From Alicyclobacillus shizuokensis NBRC 103103 (lineage in GTDB: Bacteria; Bacillota; Bacilli; Alicyclobacillales; Alicyclobacillaceae): DNA of 64,000 nt. Under the pieces are notes generated by a model. That model saw only the letters and a list, made by a program, of their open reading frames with translations, made no database searches and was not told the DNA's origin. The stretch is taken from the NCBI RefSeq assembly GCF_001552255.1, contig NZ_BCQV01000026.1, positions 1 to 64,000 of the forward strand. The letters run 5' to 3'. Below, in pieces: positions 1 through 8,944 of this stretch. Positions within the stretch are counted from its first letter, which is position 1, and every line of letters begins with the position of its first letter. The position numbers were made by a program, and so were the translations under genes.

Positions 1-497
1 AAAAAAGCAAAGCAAGTTAAGCGGGGTTATGACAGTACATATCTGAATATTCACTTTAAGTTTTTCTCGATTTGGTGTGTCCAATCTATTGACATAGCAC
101 CAGCTTTGACATCGTCAGACTTACGGAGGACGAGTGGCAAAATGATGACGTTTCACCTCACAAAACAGTGACTGCAACAACGGATGTATCCGACGATGCC
201 GAATCGACGAGTACATCCGCCGAAAATCTGAATGGTCTTGGTGAGAGCGGCGCTTGCTCGGATCTGGGGGACAAGCAAACGTATGTTCACATCCACTTGA
301 GTTACCGACTTGGTGATTGAACGTCATGTTTGTGTTTCACGGTTATTATGTCCTAGTTTCCCTCTTTTCCTGTCCCACATTTCGAGCCCACTTTCGGGCG
401 CAACATTGCTTTCGACAGGCCTTCCTGACAAGGGCGCATACGTGCCTTGACCTCGTCGCCTAATGCATTGATCCCCCGATGAAAGCTTGGAATCTGA
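1..497. other. Left-edge region without a recognisable gene
   Basis: Bases 1-100 are AT-rich and the rest has mixed composition. An open frame without a usable start runs on the + strand from 93 to 327 (about 78 codons, ending ...SYRLGD, rich in Ser, Thr and Asp). I do not recognise it. It could be the decayed tail of a gene or chance. On the minus strand the stretch 353-480, just beyond the IclR stop, also has an open frame in a different phase, with no start or ribosome site of its own. I see no terminator, repeat or RNA gene here. Confidence 0.4.
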
Positions 498-1292
498 TCA
501 CACAGACCTGGGGTGGTTGTCCTGGTGGTGACCAAGCCGCTGCGAGATGCGTCGGCCAGTGTCCATGACCAACGGCGCCAGTTCGACCAACCTGGCTGGG
601 TCGAGGCGTTGGCGGGGACCTGAGACACTGCAGGCGGCCACCACCTGTCCAGTGTTGTCGAAGATGGGAGCCGCTACGCAGCAGATGCCAAGCTCGTGTT
701 CTTCCACATCCATCGCGTAACCCAACCGGCGCGTCGTTTCCAGGGATGCCAGGAACTCGGCTTCGTCGGTCACCGTGTACTCCGTCAACTTCGGCAAGCC
801 ATAGCGACGGATGAGTGCGCGCAGTTCGCCCGCTGGGAGAAACGCCAAGATGGCCTTTCCCAGGCCCGTGGCATGCACGGGGACACGTTTGCCGACGCGC
901 GAATGCATGCGGATGGTGTGCGGGGTCTCGACCTTTTCGATGTAGACCACCTCGCCTTGGTCGAGCAGGGCGAGATGGACGACCTCCTGCGCCTGCCGCG
1001 CCAGCTCCTGGAGGTGGGGTAGGGCTTCGGATCGGAGGTCGATGGAGGACAACAGCCGCATGCCCAAATCCAACAGGCTGTAGCCGAGCTTGTAGCGGCC
1101 GGTCTGCGTGTCCTGTTCCACAAATCCCCGCTTCATCATCGTCCCCAAGAGACGATGCACCGTGCTTTTGTACATGCCGGAGCGACTAGCCAGTTCTGTG
1201 ATGGCTGCGCCTTGCGGGTACTCACTCATCATCTCCAGCAGGCTGAGCGCCTTGTCGACCGATTTCACTGTGTAGTCTTCCACGGGTCCCAC
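498..1292 (-). CDS. IclR-family transcriptional regulator
   Basis: DNA-binding regulator of the IclR family, 264 aa if started at the GTG at 1292; a second GTG at 1283 has a better placed GGAGTGGG site and would give 261 aa. Residues about 8-60 form the winged helix-turn-helix (SVDKALSLLEMM... AITELASRSG...KSTVHRLLGTM); the rest is the effector-binding domain, with the family pattern VGKRVPVHATGLGKAILA near residue 135 and EEHELGICCVAAPIF near 200. It is transcribed away from malate synthase across a 190-bp gap holding a perfect palindrome, so it probably controls that gene and itself. IclR proteins of enteric bacteria repress glyoxylate-shunt genes; that this one does is inference, and the effector is unknown. 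Confidence 0.93.
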   Translation of the reverse strand: MGPVEDYTVKSVDKALSLLEMMSEYPQGAAITELASRSGMYKSTVHRLLGTMMKRGFVEQDTQTGRYKLGYSLLDLGMRLLSSIDLRSEALPHLQELARQAQEVVHLALLDQGEVVYIEKVETPHTIRMHSRVGKRVPVHATGLGKAILAFLPAGELRALIRRYGLPKLTEYTVTDEAEFLASLETTRRLGYAMDVEEHELGICCVAAPIFDNTGQVVAACSVSGPRQRLDPARLVELAPLVMDTGRRISQRLGHHQDNHPRSV

Positions 1293-1369
1293 TCCGATGC
1301 CATTCCGGTTGTGCTGTCGTCTTCATTATACAGGAGTTCAGACCAGGCAGACGACAGGCGATCGCCACC

Positions 1370-1407
1370 TTGTTCTGTATTACAGAACAATCTTCCGTAA
1401 TACGTAA
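1370..1407. promoter_or_regulatory. Candidate IclR operators (palindrome plus related second site)
   Basis: TGTTCTGTATTACAGAACA at 1371-1389 is a perfect odd-centred palindrome, extended by one more pair on each side. A related imperfect copy, TTCCGTAATACGTAA, lies at 1393-1407 and matches the core TTCTGTATTACAGAA at 11 of 15 positions. Both sit in the gap between the divergent IclR and malate synthase genes. A -10-like TATGAT at 1416-1421 lies just downstream, so occupancy of the second copy would cover a -35 region. Assignment to the neighbouring IclR protein is inference from position. Confidence 0.6.
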
Positions 1408-1483
1408 TGGTGTGTTATGATGAAATTCAGAATCGTGCTAAGGATCCCGAGGCGCGGACAGTGTGGACAGGGAGGCTGAGGCC

Positions 1484-3088
1484 ATGGAAACCACGTATCC
1501 ATGCCCAAACGGCGTGATGGTGAGCGGATTGTACCAGGAACGGTTTGCGGAAGTCTTGACTCCCGAGGCTCTCGCCTTTATCGCCGGGCTGCACCGGCGC
1601 TTTGAGCCGCAGCGGCGACGGCTGTTGGAGCAGCGTACAGCTCGCCAGCAGGCGATTGACGCGGGGCAGTTGCCCGACTTTCTGCCGGAGACGCGGGAGA
1701 TTCGCGAGAGTGAGTGGAGCGTGAGCCCGATTCCTGCGGATCTGACGGACAGGCGAGTGGAAATCACGGGACCGAGCGGCGACCGGAAGATGGTTATCAA
1801 CGCGTTGAATTCGGGCGCGCGCTGCTTTATGGCCGACTTTGAGGACGCCAACTCGCCGACGTGGGAGAACACGGTGGGCGGGCAGGTCAACCTTCGCGAC
1901 GCGGTGCGGCGCACGATAGAGTACGTCAGTCCGGAGGGGAAGCGCTACGCGCTGCAGCCACGGGTGGCCACGCTCATTGTTCGACCGCGCGGTTGGCACC
2001 TGGTGGAAAAACACGTCCAGGTGGATGGGCAGCCGGTGGCCGGCGCCCTGTTTGACTTCGGGCTCTATTTCTTTCACAACGCGCGTGAACTCCTGGCGCG
2101 GGGCAGCGGCCCGTATTTCTATCTGCCCAAGCTGGAAAGCCACCTGGAGGCCCGGTTGTGGAACGATGTGTTTGTGCACGCCGAAAGGGAGCTGGATATT
2201 CCTCGCGGAACTATCAAAGCTACAGTCCTCATCGAGACGATTTTGGCCACCTTTGAGATGGATGAAATCCTGTACGAGTTGCGGGAGCACGCCGCGGGGC
2301 TCAATTGTGGGCGCTGGGACTACATCTTCAGTTATATAAAAAAATTCCGCAACCGGCCCCAGTTCATTTTGCCAGACAGGGCCCAGGTGACGATGACCGT
2401 ACCGTTCATGCGCCACTACACGCTCTTGACCATTCGGACCTGCCATCGCCGTGGGGCTTTTGCCATCGGCGGCATGGCGGCGCAGATCCCGGTCAAGAAT
2501 GATCCGGCTGCCAACGAAGACGCGTTGGCCAAGGTGCGGGCGGACAAGGAGCGGGAAGCGAAAGACGGGCACGACGGCACATGGGTGGCGCACCCGGGAT
2601 TGGTGCCGGTGGCGCTCGAGGTCTTCGACCGGTACATGCCACAGCCCAACCAGCTGGACAAGAAGCGGGAAGACGTTCAGGCCACGGCCGCGGACCTGCT
2701 GCAGGTGCCGGAGGGCACCATCACCGAGGACGGGCTGCGTATCAATGTCAGCGTAGGTCTGCAGTACATCGCGGCTTGGCTCGGCGGAGCTGGCGCGGTG
2801 CCGATTTTCAACCTGATGGAGGACGCCGCCACCGCGGAGATATCCAGAGCTCAGGTTTGGCAGTGGATCCGTCACCCCAAAGGTGTGCTGGCGGACGGAC
2901 GCAAGGTGACCATCGATTTGTTCCGCCAGGTGCTGGCGGAAGAATTGGAAAAGATCCGGACTACCGTCGGGGAGCGGCGCTATGAGTCCGGAAATTATGC
3001 CGTGGCGGCACAGCTGTTTGAGGAGTTGACCACAGCGGATGATTTCGTTGACTTTCTCACCCTGCCCGGGTACGAGCGATTGCCGTAG
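1484..3088 (+). CDS. aceB: Malate synthase A
   Basis: Condenses glyoxylate with acetyl-CoA to malate in the cytosolic glyoxylate shunt. The protein is 534 aa from the ATG at 1484, which has GGGAGG about 8 bases upstream; a GTG at 1463 in frame would add 7 residues but lacks a spaced ribosome site. Family motifs are visible: [20 protein letters not shown] near residue 120, [20 protein letters not shown] near 215, [20 protein letters not shown] (acetyl-CoA/Mg region) and [16 protein letters not shown] near 280. Length and motifs fit the A isoform. Isocitrate lyase is not in this window. The divergent IclR gene and the palindrome between them suggest acetate- or glyoxylate-dependent control. Confidence 0.97.
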   Translation: METTYPCPNGVMVSGLYQERFAEVLTPEALAFIAGLHRRFEPQRRRLLEQRTARQQAIDAGQLPDFLPETREIRESEWSVSPIPADLTDRRVEITGPSGDRKMVINALNSGARCFMADFEDANSPTWENTVGGQVNLRDAVRRTIEYVSPEGKRYALQPRVATLIVRPRGWHLVEKHVQVDGQPVAGALFDFGLYFFHNARELLARGSGPYFYLPKLESHLEARLWNDVFVHAERELDIPRGTIKATVLIETILATFEMDEILYELREHAAGLNCGRWDYIFSYIKKFRNRPQFILPDRAQVTMTVPFMRHYTLLTIRTCHRRGAFAIGGMAAQIPVKNDPAANEDALAKVRADKEREAKDGHDGTWVAHPGLVPVALEVFDRYMPQPNQLDKKREDVQATAADLLQVPEGTITEDGLRINVSVGLQYIAAWLGGAGAVPIFNLMEDAATAEISRAQVWQWIRHPKGVLADGRKVTIDLFRQVLAEELEKIRTTVGERRYESGNYAVAAQLFEELTTADDFVDFLTLPGYERLP

Positions 3089-3236
3089 TCTGTCACATGA
3101 CCAGATTGGGGCGGATGGCTACCGAGGAAACCTCTGTACAGGACGCATAGCCATTTGTAAGATAGCCAGTGTTCGGTGTTTTGCAGCAAGACTGGATAGG
3201 CGCCACGTGCGCAGACCAGCGGAGGGAGACGGGAGC

Positions 3237-4154
3237 GTGAAGATTGCCAATCTACGCAGAGACGGTCGCTGGCAGCTGGCCATTGAACACGAAGGGCGGC
3301 TGGCGACGGTGTTCGACATTGCGGAGGCCGCGGGCGAGTCGGTCAATTCTCTACCCCAGACAGTGGACGATTTCATCGCGCAACCGGGGCAGCGGCAACG
3401 TCTGCGGGAGATCTGCCGGCAAGGGCTGCAGCAGGCGCGTTGGCAGACCCTGGCGGAGGATGAGGTGCAGTTTGGACCCTGCGTGCTGAACCCGCAGAAG
3501 ATCATCTGCATCGGTCTGAACTATCGCAAGCACGCGGCGGAGACCGGTTCCCCCGTGCCGACAAGTCCGGTCGTGTTCAGCAAGTTCAACAACACCCTGG
3601 CCGGGCACCGAGAGCCCATACCGTTGCCGTCGGCGTCCCGCCAGGTGGACTATGAAGCCGAACTGGCCATCGTGATTGGGCAGAAGGTCAGCGGCGTGGA
3701 TACGGAGCACGCGTTGGCGGCGGTGGCTGGGTACACTGTGGCCAACGACGTGTCGGCTCGCGATTTGCAAAACCGTACACCGCAATGGCTCCTCGGCAAG
3801 ACATGCGACAAGTTTGCCCCCATCGGGCCGTATTTTGTGACCGCGGACGAGATTCCCAACCCGAACGCTTTACCCATTCGCGCCTATGTGAATGGAGAGC
3901 TTCGTCAGAATTCAAACACCAGCGACATGATCTTCTCCTGCGCGGAGTTGGTGTCCTACCTGTCGCGGCACATGACGCTGTGGCCGGGAGACATTATTTT
4001 GACGGGCACACCGGAGGGGGTTATCCTCGGCCTGCCTCCGCATGAGCGGCGCTGGCTGCAGGCTGGCGACGAGGTCACCGTCGAGATTGAAGGCATAGGC
4101 CGGCTGACCAACCGCTTTGTGCAAGTGACAGAGGAGACCGACGGCGAACGTTAG
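3237..4154 (+). CDS. Fumarylacetoacetate hydrolase (FAH) family protein
   Basis: Member of the FAH fold, about 305 aa. The GTG at 3237 is preferred because GGAGGGAG lies 8 bases before it. Domain landmarks: ICIGLNYRKHAAET near residue 90, PVVFSKFNNTLAG, then the metal-binding VDYEAELAIVIG near 140, GYTVANDVSARDLQ, and the C-terminal GDIILTGTPEGV. The metal ligands (E-x-E... D) appear intact. The family includes acylpyruvate hydrolases, oxaloacetate decarboxylase (FAHD1-like) and 2-hydroxyhepta-2,4-dienedioate isomerases, and sequence alone does not choose between them. The position 148 bp after malate synthase on the same strand would suit an oxaloacetate or acylpyruvate role, but that is inference. 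Confidence 0.9.
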   Translation: MKIANLRRDGRWQLAIEHEGRLATVFDIAEAAGESVNSLPQTVDDFIAQPGQRQRLREICRQGLQQARWQTLAEDEVQFGPCVLNPQKIICIGLNYRKHAAETGSPVPTSPVVFSKFNNTLAGHREPIPLPSASRQVDYEAELAIVIGQKVSGVDTEHALAAVAGYTVANDVSARDLQNRTPQWLLGKTCDKFAPIGPYFVTADEIPNPNALPIRAYVNGELRQNSNTSDMIFSCAELVSYLSRHMTLWPGDIILTGTPEGVILGLPPHERRWLQAGDEVTVEIEGIGRLTNRFVQVTEETDGER

Positions 4155-4245
4155 GCCAGATTGCCCGGACCAGCGTGGCAGTCGGTGCGCGCCCTGCCAC
4201 TTTACGGCCTGGGCGGGCCGCCTCCGCTGGATGGGTGCATGACCT

Positions 4246-4283
4246 GGGACCACGCCCGGACAGACTAGGCGTGGTCCCTCTCC
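4246..4283 (+). terminator. Strong hairpin after the FAH gene
   Basis: Perfect 11-bp stem GGGACCACGCC (4246-4256) and GGCGTGGTCCC (4268-4278) with an 11-base loop, followed by TCTCCTTTC. The pyrimidine tract is weak for an intrinsic terminator, so it may be a partial terminator or a structured leader of the next small gene. Confidence 0.55.
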
Positions 4284-4326
4284 TTTCGGGGGGCGCCCAC
4301 TGGCCGACAGGGGGGAGGTGAATCCT

Positions 4327-4515
4327 GTGTCGGGAGGGCCGAATCCCAGACAGCGCCGCGCGCTCCGCGATCCGATGCTGCCAGACCCAGAGGAGACGCC
4401 GGAGCCGGTGGAAGCTAGTGTGGAGCGGATGTCCAACGAGGGGGGCGTGGCCCCGGAAATTCCGCACGATACCCAGGAATACAAAGGGGTGGACGAGGAA
4501 GTTAAGCCGGAGTGA
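4327..4515 (+). CDS. Small acidic protein of unknown function
   Basis: A 62-aa frame rich in Pro and Glu (PDPEETPEPVEASVERM... KGVDEEVKPE) with a basic patch RQRRALR near its start. The GTG at 4327 is chosen because the strong GGGGGAGG at 4311-4318 is spaced about 8 bases from it; a GTG at 4318 overlaps the ribosome site. It has no membrane segment or Cys and is probably disordered. No family recognised. It sits between the hairpin at 4246 and a MalY/PatB-type lyase. The good ribosome site is the main evidence that it is real. Confidence 0.5.
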   Translation: MSGGPNPRQRRALRDPMLPDPEETPEPVEASVERMSNEGGVAPEIPHDTQEYKGVDEEVKPE

Positions 4516-4609
4516 GGATGTTCGACTCAACTTTCGGTATGATGGAATGGCGGGATTCCAACACAGCTCCTGTAATCCCTTGGAGCCGAGAAAGGAGACG
4601 CCATACCAC

Positions 4610-5797
4610 GTGAAGTATGACTTTGATGCCGTCGTCGAGCGGGTGGGCACCGGCTGCTCGAAATGGGATGGACTGCAAGAACGGTTTGGCACCACAGACG
4701 TATTGCCGATGTGGGTGGCCGACATGGATTTCCCGTCCCCGGAACCGGTGCTCGCGGCGCTGCGCAAGCGCGTGGAGCATGGGGTGTTTGGGTATCCTTT
4801 GGTCACTCCAGGCTATCTGGAGGCGGCGGCAGACTGGTACCGCCGCCGCCAGGGTTGGCCTGTAGAGGAAAAATGGCTGGCGCACGCCCCGGGAGTGGTC
4901 CCGGCCATCAGTATCCTCATCGAAGCACTCACGGACCCGGGGGACGGGGTGCTTGTGCAACCTCCGGTCTATTACCCGTTCATGCGCGTCATTCGCGAAA
5001 CCAGGCGCCGAGTCGTCGAAAACCCGCTGCGGCTGGAAGACGGCCGATACGTGATGGACTTGGCGGATCTGGATGCGAAACTCCAGTCCGGGGGTGTCAA
5101 GCTGGTCATTCTGTGCAGTCCGCACAACCCGGTCGGCCGCGTTTGGGACAAAGAAGAACTGCGTCAGTTTGCAGAGGTCTGCGAGCGTCACGACGTGCTC
5201 ATCATTGCCGACGAAATTCACGGCGACCTCATTCTGCCTGGACACCATCACACCCCACTCGCCTCACTGGGGGACCGCATTGCCGAGCGGACTGTGACGT
5301 GCGTGGCGCCGAGCAAGACGTTTAACCTCGCCGGACTGCAAACGGCGTTGGTGGTGGCCAGCAATCCACGTCTACGCGAGGCGTATCTGGCGGCACAGCG
5401 CCGACGCTCGCAGGCCGGTGCGAACGCCTTGGGCTTGGTGGCGGCGGAGGCCGCCTATCGGTACGGCGACGACTGGCTCGATGAGCTGGTTGTCTATCTG
5501 CAGGGCAATGTCGATGTCGTGGTATCCACAGTGAAGGCCGAGATCCCGTCATTGTCGGTGGTGGTGCCCGAGGGGACGTATCTTGTCTGGCTGGACTTTC
5601 GGAAGCTGGGGCTGGCCCAGTCCGAGCTTGATCAGTTCTGTCTGACACAGGCGCGAATTGCGTTCGACGAAGGGCACATTTTTGGCACTGGCGGTCAGGG
5701 CTTCATGCGCATGAATGTCGGCTGCCCGCGGACGTATGTGCGGGAAGCGATGGACCGCTTGAAACGGGCAGTCAATGCACTATCCGTCGGTGCCTGA
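4610..5797 (+). CDS. MalY/PatB-type PLP-dependent C-S lyase
   Basis: Fold-type I PLP enzyme of about 395 aa from the GTG at 4610 (AAAGGAG 12 bases upstream). It matches the MalY/PatB family, whose members cleave cystathionine or cysteine thioethers to pyruvate, ammonia and a thiol, or act as aminotransferases. Visible motifs: LPMWVADMDFPSPEPV near residue 35, WLAHAPGVVPAI, LCSPHNPVGRVW near 165, DEIHGDL near 205, and the Schiff-base lysine in APSKTFNLAGLQ near 238. Substrate choice between cystathionine and other thioethers is not decided by the sequence. Neighbours give no strong metabolic clue. Confidence 0.9.
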   Translation: MKYDFDAVVERVGTGCSKWDGLQERFGTTDVLPMWVADMDFPSPEPVLAALRKRVEHGVFGYPLVTPGYLEAAADWYRRRQGWPVEEKWLAHAPGVVPAISILIEALTDPGDGVLVQPPVYYPFMRVIRETRRRVVENPLRLEDGRYVMDLADLDAKLQSGGVKLVILCSPHNPVGRVWDKEELRQFAEVCERHDVLIIADEIHGDLILPGHHHTPLASLGDRIAERTVTCVAPSKTFNLAGLQTALVVASNPRLREAYLAAQRRRSQAGANALGLVAAEAAYRYGDDWLDELVVYLQGNVDVVVSTVKAEIPSLSVVVPEGTYLVWLDFRKLGLAQSELDQFCLTQARIAFDEGHIFGTGGQGFMRMNVGCPRTYVREAMDRLKRAVNALSVGA

Positions 5798-5985
5798 CGT
5801 GCATGCGGCGCGGTCGTGCGCCCTATTCCACTGCGTTCCGGTGCTGGTCCGCACACATCCTTTCCGACGCTCTGAGTTGGCGTTGGGCGGCGGTCGTGCC
5901 GCCCTCTTTGTTCGTTCTTCCCGGACATGTGGGCGCTGTTCAAAAAAAATTCATTTTCTCTTCGAGTCCCAATTCCAATGCTATA

Positions 5986-6021
5986 GTAAGCGTTTACCGA
6001 CAGAATTGGGTAAACGCTTAC
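5986..6021. promoter_or_regulatory. Paired LacI/CcpA-like (cre-like) operators before ilvE
   Basis: GTAAGCGTTTACC (5986-5998) and GGTAAACGCTTAC (6009-6021) form an inverted pair with a 10-base spacer. Each half also resembles a cre site by itself (consensus TGWAANCGNTNWCA; the extended left copy fits 12 of 14 positions, the right copy 13 of 14). They lie about 27-60 bases upstream of the -35 box at 6048, a position that suits activation more than blocking. CcpA activates ilv-leu in B. subtilis from an upstream cre; the same role here is inference, and another LacI-family protein is possible. Confidence 0.65.
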
Positions 6022-6047
6022 ATTTATAATAAGGAAAGTTGTGACTA

Positions 6048-6077
6048 TTGACACTCGTCTTCCCTGGAGTCTACAAT
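6048..6077 (+). promoter_or_regulatory. Sigma-A promoter of the ilv-leu-hom-thr operon
   Basis: TTGACA at 6048-6053 and TACAAT at 6072-6077, 18 bases apart, near consensus. This would start the message about 140 bases before ilvE. I find no T-box sequence or tRNA-binding domain in that leader. A second TATAAT at 6025-6030 has no partner -35. Confidence 0.7.
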
Positions 6078-6224
6078 GTCCTTCAAACTTCTTTTCGCCT
6101 CATCGTTCTCACTTTTTTCACTAGCTATATTTGGCTTACAGAAAATAGTAGGACGATTCGAACGGGTCCCGGTTATGGGGCACGTGCGGCTTTGTTGATT
6201 TCTTCTTCGGGAGTGTGAAAGAAC

Positions 6225-7133
6225 ATGGGGCAAACCATCTTTCTCAACGGCGACTATGTCAGCCGTGACGAAGCCAAGGTCTCCGTCTATGATCATGGAC
6301 TCTTGTACGGGGACGGGATCTTCGAGGGCATTCGTGTGTACGGGGGAAACGTGTTCCGACTTCGCGAACACCTGATTCGCCTGTACGAATCGGCGCAGTC
6401 GGTTATGTTAAAGATCCCCTACAGCTTGGACGAGATGGAAGGCATCGTTGTCGAGACGGTGCGTCGGAATGCCTTGGATGACGCTTATATTCGTCTGGTG
6501 GCGACACGCGGCACGGGGGACTTGGGGCTTGATCCATGGAAATGTCAGACTGCAGCGGTGTTCGTCATCGTAGAGGAACTGGCCATGTTCCCGAAGGAGC
6601 TATACGAGCAGGGCATTGACGTCGTGTCCGTGCCCACGCGGCGCAGCCGTGGCGATATTCTCAACCCGAGAGTGAAATCATTGAATTACCTTAATAATAT
6701 TTTGATTAAAATCGACGCCCGTGTCGCAGGGGCGAGCGAAGCCCTTGTATTGAACACGGAGGGCTACGTGGTCGAAGGGTCGGGCGAAAACGTGTTTATT
6801 GTAAAGAACGGCGTCTTCTACACACCGCCCACGTATCTCGGCGCCCTCGCGGGCATCACGCGTCAAGTGGTGATGGAGATTGCCGAGGAACTGGGCTACA
6901 TGGTGAAGGAAGAGGCGTTCCATCGCCATGATGTGTATGTGGCGGATGAAGTGTTCCTGACGGGTACAGCGGCTGAGATTGTACCGGTGGTCAAGGTGGA
7001 TGGACGTGTCATCGGCACGGGGGAACCCGGATTCTGTACCAAGCAGGTGCATGAGGCTTTCCGGCGGCGTGTGCTTGTCGATGGAGTGCAGGTCTATCCC
7101 GACCGAGCGGCATCGGTTGCATCCCGCGTCTGA
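6225..7133 (+). CDS. ilvE: Branched-chain amino acid aminotransferase
   Basis: Class IV PLP aminotransferase, 302 aa, for the last step of Leu, Ile and Val synthesis with 2-oxoglutarate/glutamate. Motifs: [22 protein letters not shown] near residue 20-45, the PLP lysine in [12 protein letters not shown] near 150, [14 protein letters not shown] near 185 and [15 protein letters not shown] near 245. D-alanine aminotransferase shares the fold, but the operon context settles the role. It is the first gene of the long biosynthetic run, with a GGGAG ribosome site about 11 bases before the ATG. Confidence 0.96.
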   Translation: MGQTIFLNGDYVSRDEAKVSVYDHGLLYGDGIFEGIRVYGGNVFRLREHLIRLYESAQSVMLKIPYSLDEMEGIVVETVRRNALDDAYIRLVATRGTGDLGLDPWKCQTAAVFVIVEELAMFPKELYEQGIDVVSVPTRRSRGDILNPRVKSLNYLNNILIKIDARVAGASEALVLNTEGYVVEGSGENVFIVKNGVFYTPPTYLGALAGITRQVVMEIAEELGYMVKEEAFHRHDVYVADEVFLTGTAAEIVPVVKVDGRVIGTGEPGFCTKQVHEAFRRRVLVDGVQVYPDRAASVASRV

Positions 7134-7165
7134 TCAGTCACGGATACTATCAAGGAGGTGCCTGC

Positions 7166-8830
7166 ATGCGCAGCGACATGATAAAAAAGGGCGTGGACAG
7201 GGCGCCTCATCGCAGCCTGCTGTATGCGACCGGGGTGAAACCGGCGGACCTGCCGAAACCGTTCATCGGGGTGTGCAATTCGTACGTCGACATTGTTCCT
7301 GGTCACGTCCATTTGAAACAGATGGCTGAAGTGGTCAAAGCCGCCATTCGCGAAGCCGGCGGCATACCCTTTGAATTCAACACCATTGGCGTGGACGACG
7401 GCATAGCCATGGGCCACATCGGCATGCGCTATTCCCTGCCCAGCCGCGAACTGATTGCGGATGCGGCGGAGACGATGATCAGCGCGCACTGGTTTGACGG
7501 TGTCTTTTATATCCCGAACTGCGACAAAATCACCCCCGGTATGCTGATGGCAGCCGTGCGGACCAACGTCCCCTGTGTGTTCGTCTCCGGCGGCCCGATG
7601 GAAGCCGGACGTTCGCGGGAGGGCAAGACGCTGTCGCTGGTGTCCGTGTTTGAAGGGGTTGGCAGCTACCAATCCGGGCGCATCAGCGAGGAAGAACTCA
7701 TGGATTTGGAACGGAACGCCTGTCCAACGTGCGGATCGTGTTCAGGCATGTTCACAGCGAACTCCATGAATACGATCATGGAAATTCTGGGAATAGCCCT
7801 CCCCGGCAACGGAACACTCGTTGCCACCTCCAAAGAGCGGGAAGAACTCATCTACGAGGCGGCCCGCCACCTCATGCGACTCATTCAGGAAGATGTGCGT
7901 CCGCGCGACATCATCACCCGCGAAGCCATTGATGATGCGTTTGCCCTCGATATGGCCATGGGCGGATCGACCAATACCGTCCTGCACCTGATGGCGATTG
8001 CCAACGAGGCGGGGATTGATTACGACCTGGAGCGCATCAACGAGATCGCCCAACGCGTCCCGTATATCGCCAAGATCAGCCCGGCGTCCGAATACAGCAT
8101 CCAGGATGTGCACAAAGCGGGCGGCGTGTCGGCCATTATCAAGGAGTTGATTGAAGCTGAGGCCATTCATCCGGAGCGCATCACCATTACCGGGAGGACG
8201 ATTCGAGAAAACGTCCAGGATGCCGAAATTCTGGACGAACGGGTGATTCGCCGGCGTACCGCTCCTTACAGCCCGGTCGGGGGGTTGTCAATCTTGTTCG
8301 GAAACCTGGCGCCCGATGGTGGGGTCATCAAAGTGGGCGCGGTGCAGGATGGCATCACGGAATTCGAAGGCGAAGCCATCGTCTACGAGTCGCAAGAGGA
8401 CGCTCAGCGCGGCATCAACAGCGGCGAGGTCCGCGAAGGGCACGTGGTGGTCATCCGCTACGAAGGGCCCAAAGGGGGGCCGGGAATGCCGGAAATGTTG
8501 GCTCCCACCTCTTCCATCGTCGGGCGTGGCCTTGGCACGAAGGTTGCCCTGATTACCGACGGCCGGTTTTCGGGTGCCACACGCGGCATCTGCGTCGGGC
8601 ACATCTCACCGGAGGCGGCTGAAGGGGGCCCCATTGCCTGGGTACAAAACGGGGACCGCATCCGCATTGACATGAACGCGCGCACTATCGATGTGTTGCT
8701 GGATGACGCCGAACTGGCCCGGCGCAAGGAGCAGTGGTCGCCGCCGGAGCCGAAACAGAGAAGCGGTTATTTGCGGCGCTACTCGCAGTTGGTGACGTCG
8801 GCCAACACGGGGGCGGTGTTGCGCGGCTGA
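7166..8830 (+). CDS. ilvD: Dihydroxy-acid dehydratase
   Basis: Iron-sulfur dehydratase, 554 aa, converting 2,3-dihydroxy-3-methylvalerate and dihydroxyisovalerate to the 2-oxo acids. Visible: YNxC-like [13 protein letters not shown] at about 30-45, [11 protein letters not shown] near 115, [17 protein letters not shown] near 185 (cluster cysteines), and [26 protein letters not shown] near 465. Start ATG 7166 has the very strong AAGGAGGTG nearby. It lies 32 bases after ilvE and is full length. Confidence 0.97.
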   Translation: MRSDMIKKGVDRAPHRSLLYATGVKPADLPKPFIGVCNSYVDIVPGHVHLKQMAEVVKAAIREAGGIPFEFNTIGVDDGIAMGHIGMRYSLPSRELIADAAETMISAHWFDGVFYIPNCDKITPGMLMAAVRTNVPCVFVSGGPMEAGRSREGKTLSLVSVFEGVGSYQSGRISEEELMDLERNACPTCGSCSGMFTANSMNTIMEILGIALPGNGTLVATSKEREELIYEAARHLMRLIQEDVRPRDIITREAIDDAFALDMAMGGSTNTVLHLMAIANEAGIDYDLERINEIAQRVPYIAKISPASEYSIQDVHKAGGVSAIIKELIEAEAIHPERITITGRTIRENVQDAEILDERVIRRRTAPYSPVGGLSILFGNLAPDGGVIKVGAVQDGITEFEGEAIVYESQEDAQRGINSGEVREGHVVVIRYEGPKGGPGMPEMLAPTSSIVGRGLGTKVALITDGRFSGATRGICVGHISPEAAEGGPIAWVQNGDRIRIDMNARTIDVLLDDAELARRKEQWSPPEPKQRSGYLRRYSQLVTSANTGAVLRG

Positions 8831-8944
8831 GGCCGATGCGGCGGGTGAGGGCGACATCCGCCGCCCGGATGGGCAAAGCGTAATCGCGTGGAATCACGGA
8901 TCCCTGCTGCAGCGGGGCCGACAAACAGAGATGGAGGGAGAGAA

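Noticed and set aside
93-327. Open frame of about 78 codons at the left edge, as a possible gene tail
   Set aside because: A stop at 90-92 and absence of a start mean it is not an intact gene, and I recognise no family, so no CDS is reported.
1427-2875. Long antisense open frame opposite malate synthase
   Set aside because: Shadow frame of a high-GC gene; no ribosome site, and the translated product lacks recognisable domains.
6076-6198. A 40-codon Leu/Val-rich frame (MSFKLLFASSF...) just before ilvE, considered as an attenuation leader peptide
   Set aside because: Its ATG overlaps the -10 box, so it would lie upstream of the transcription start, and no ribosome site or terminator/antiterminator pair follows.
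6084-6224. Possible T-box riboswitch in the ilvE leader
   Set aside because: The leader is only about 140 bases and lacks the AGGGTGGNACCGCG motif and a terminator.
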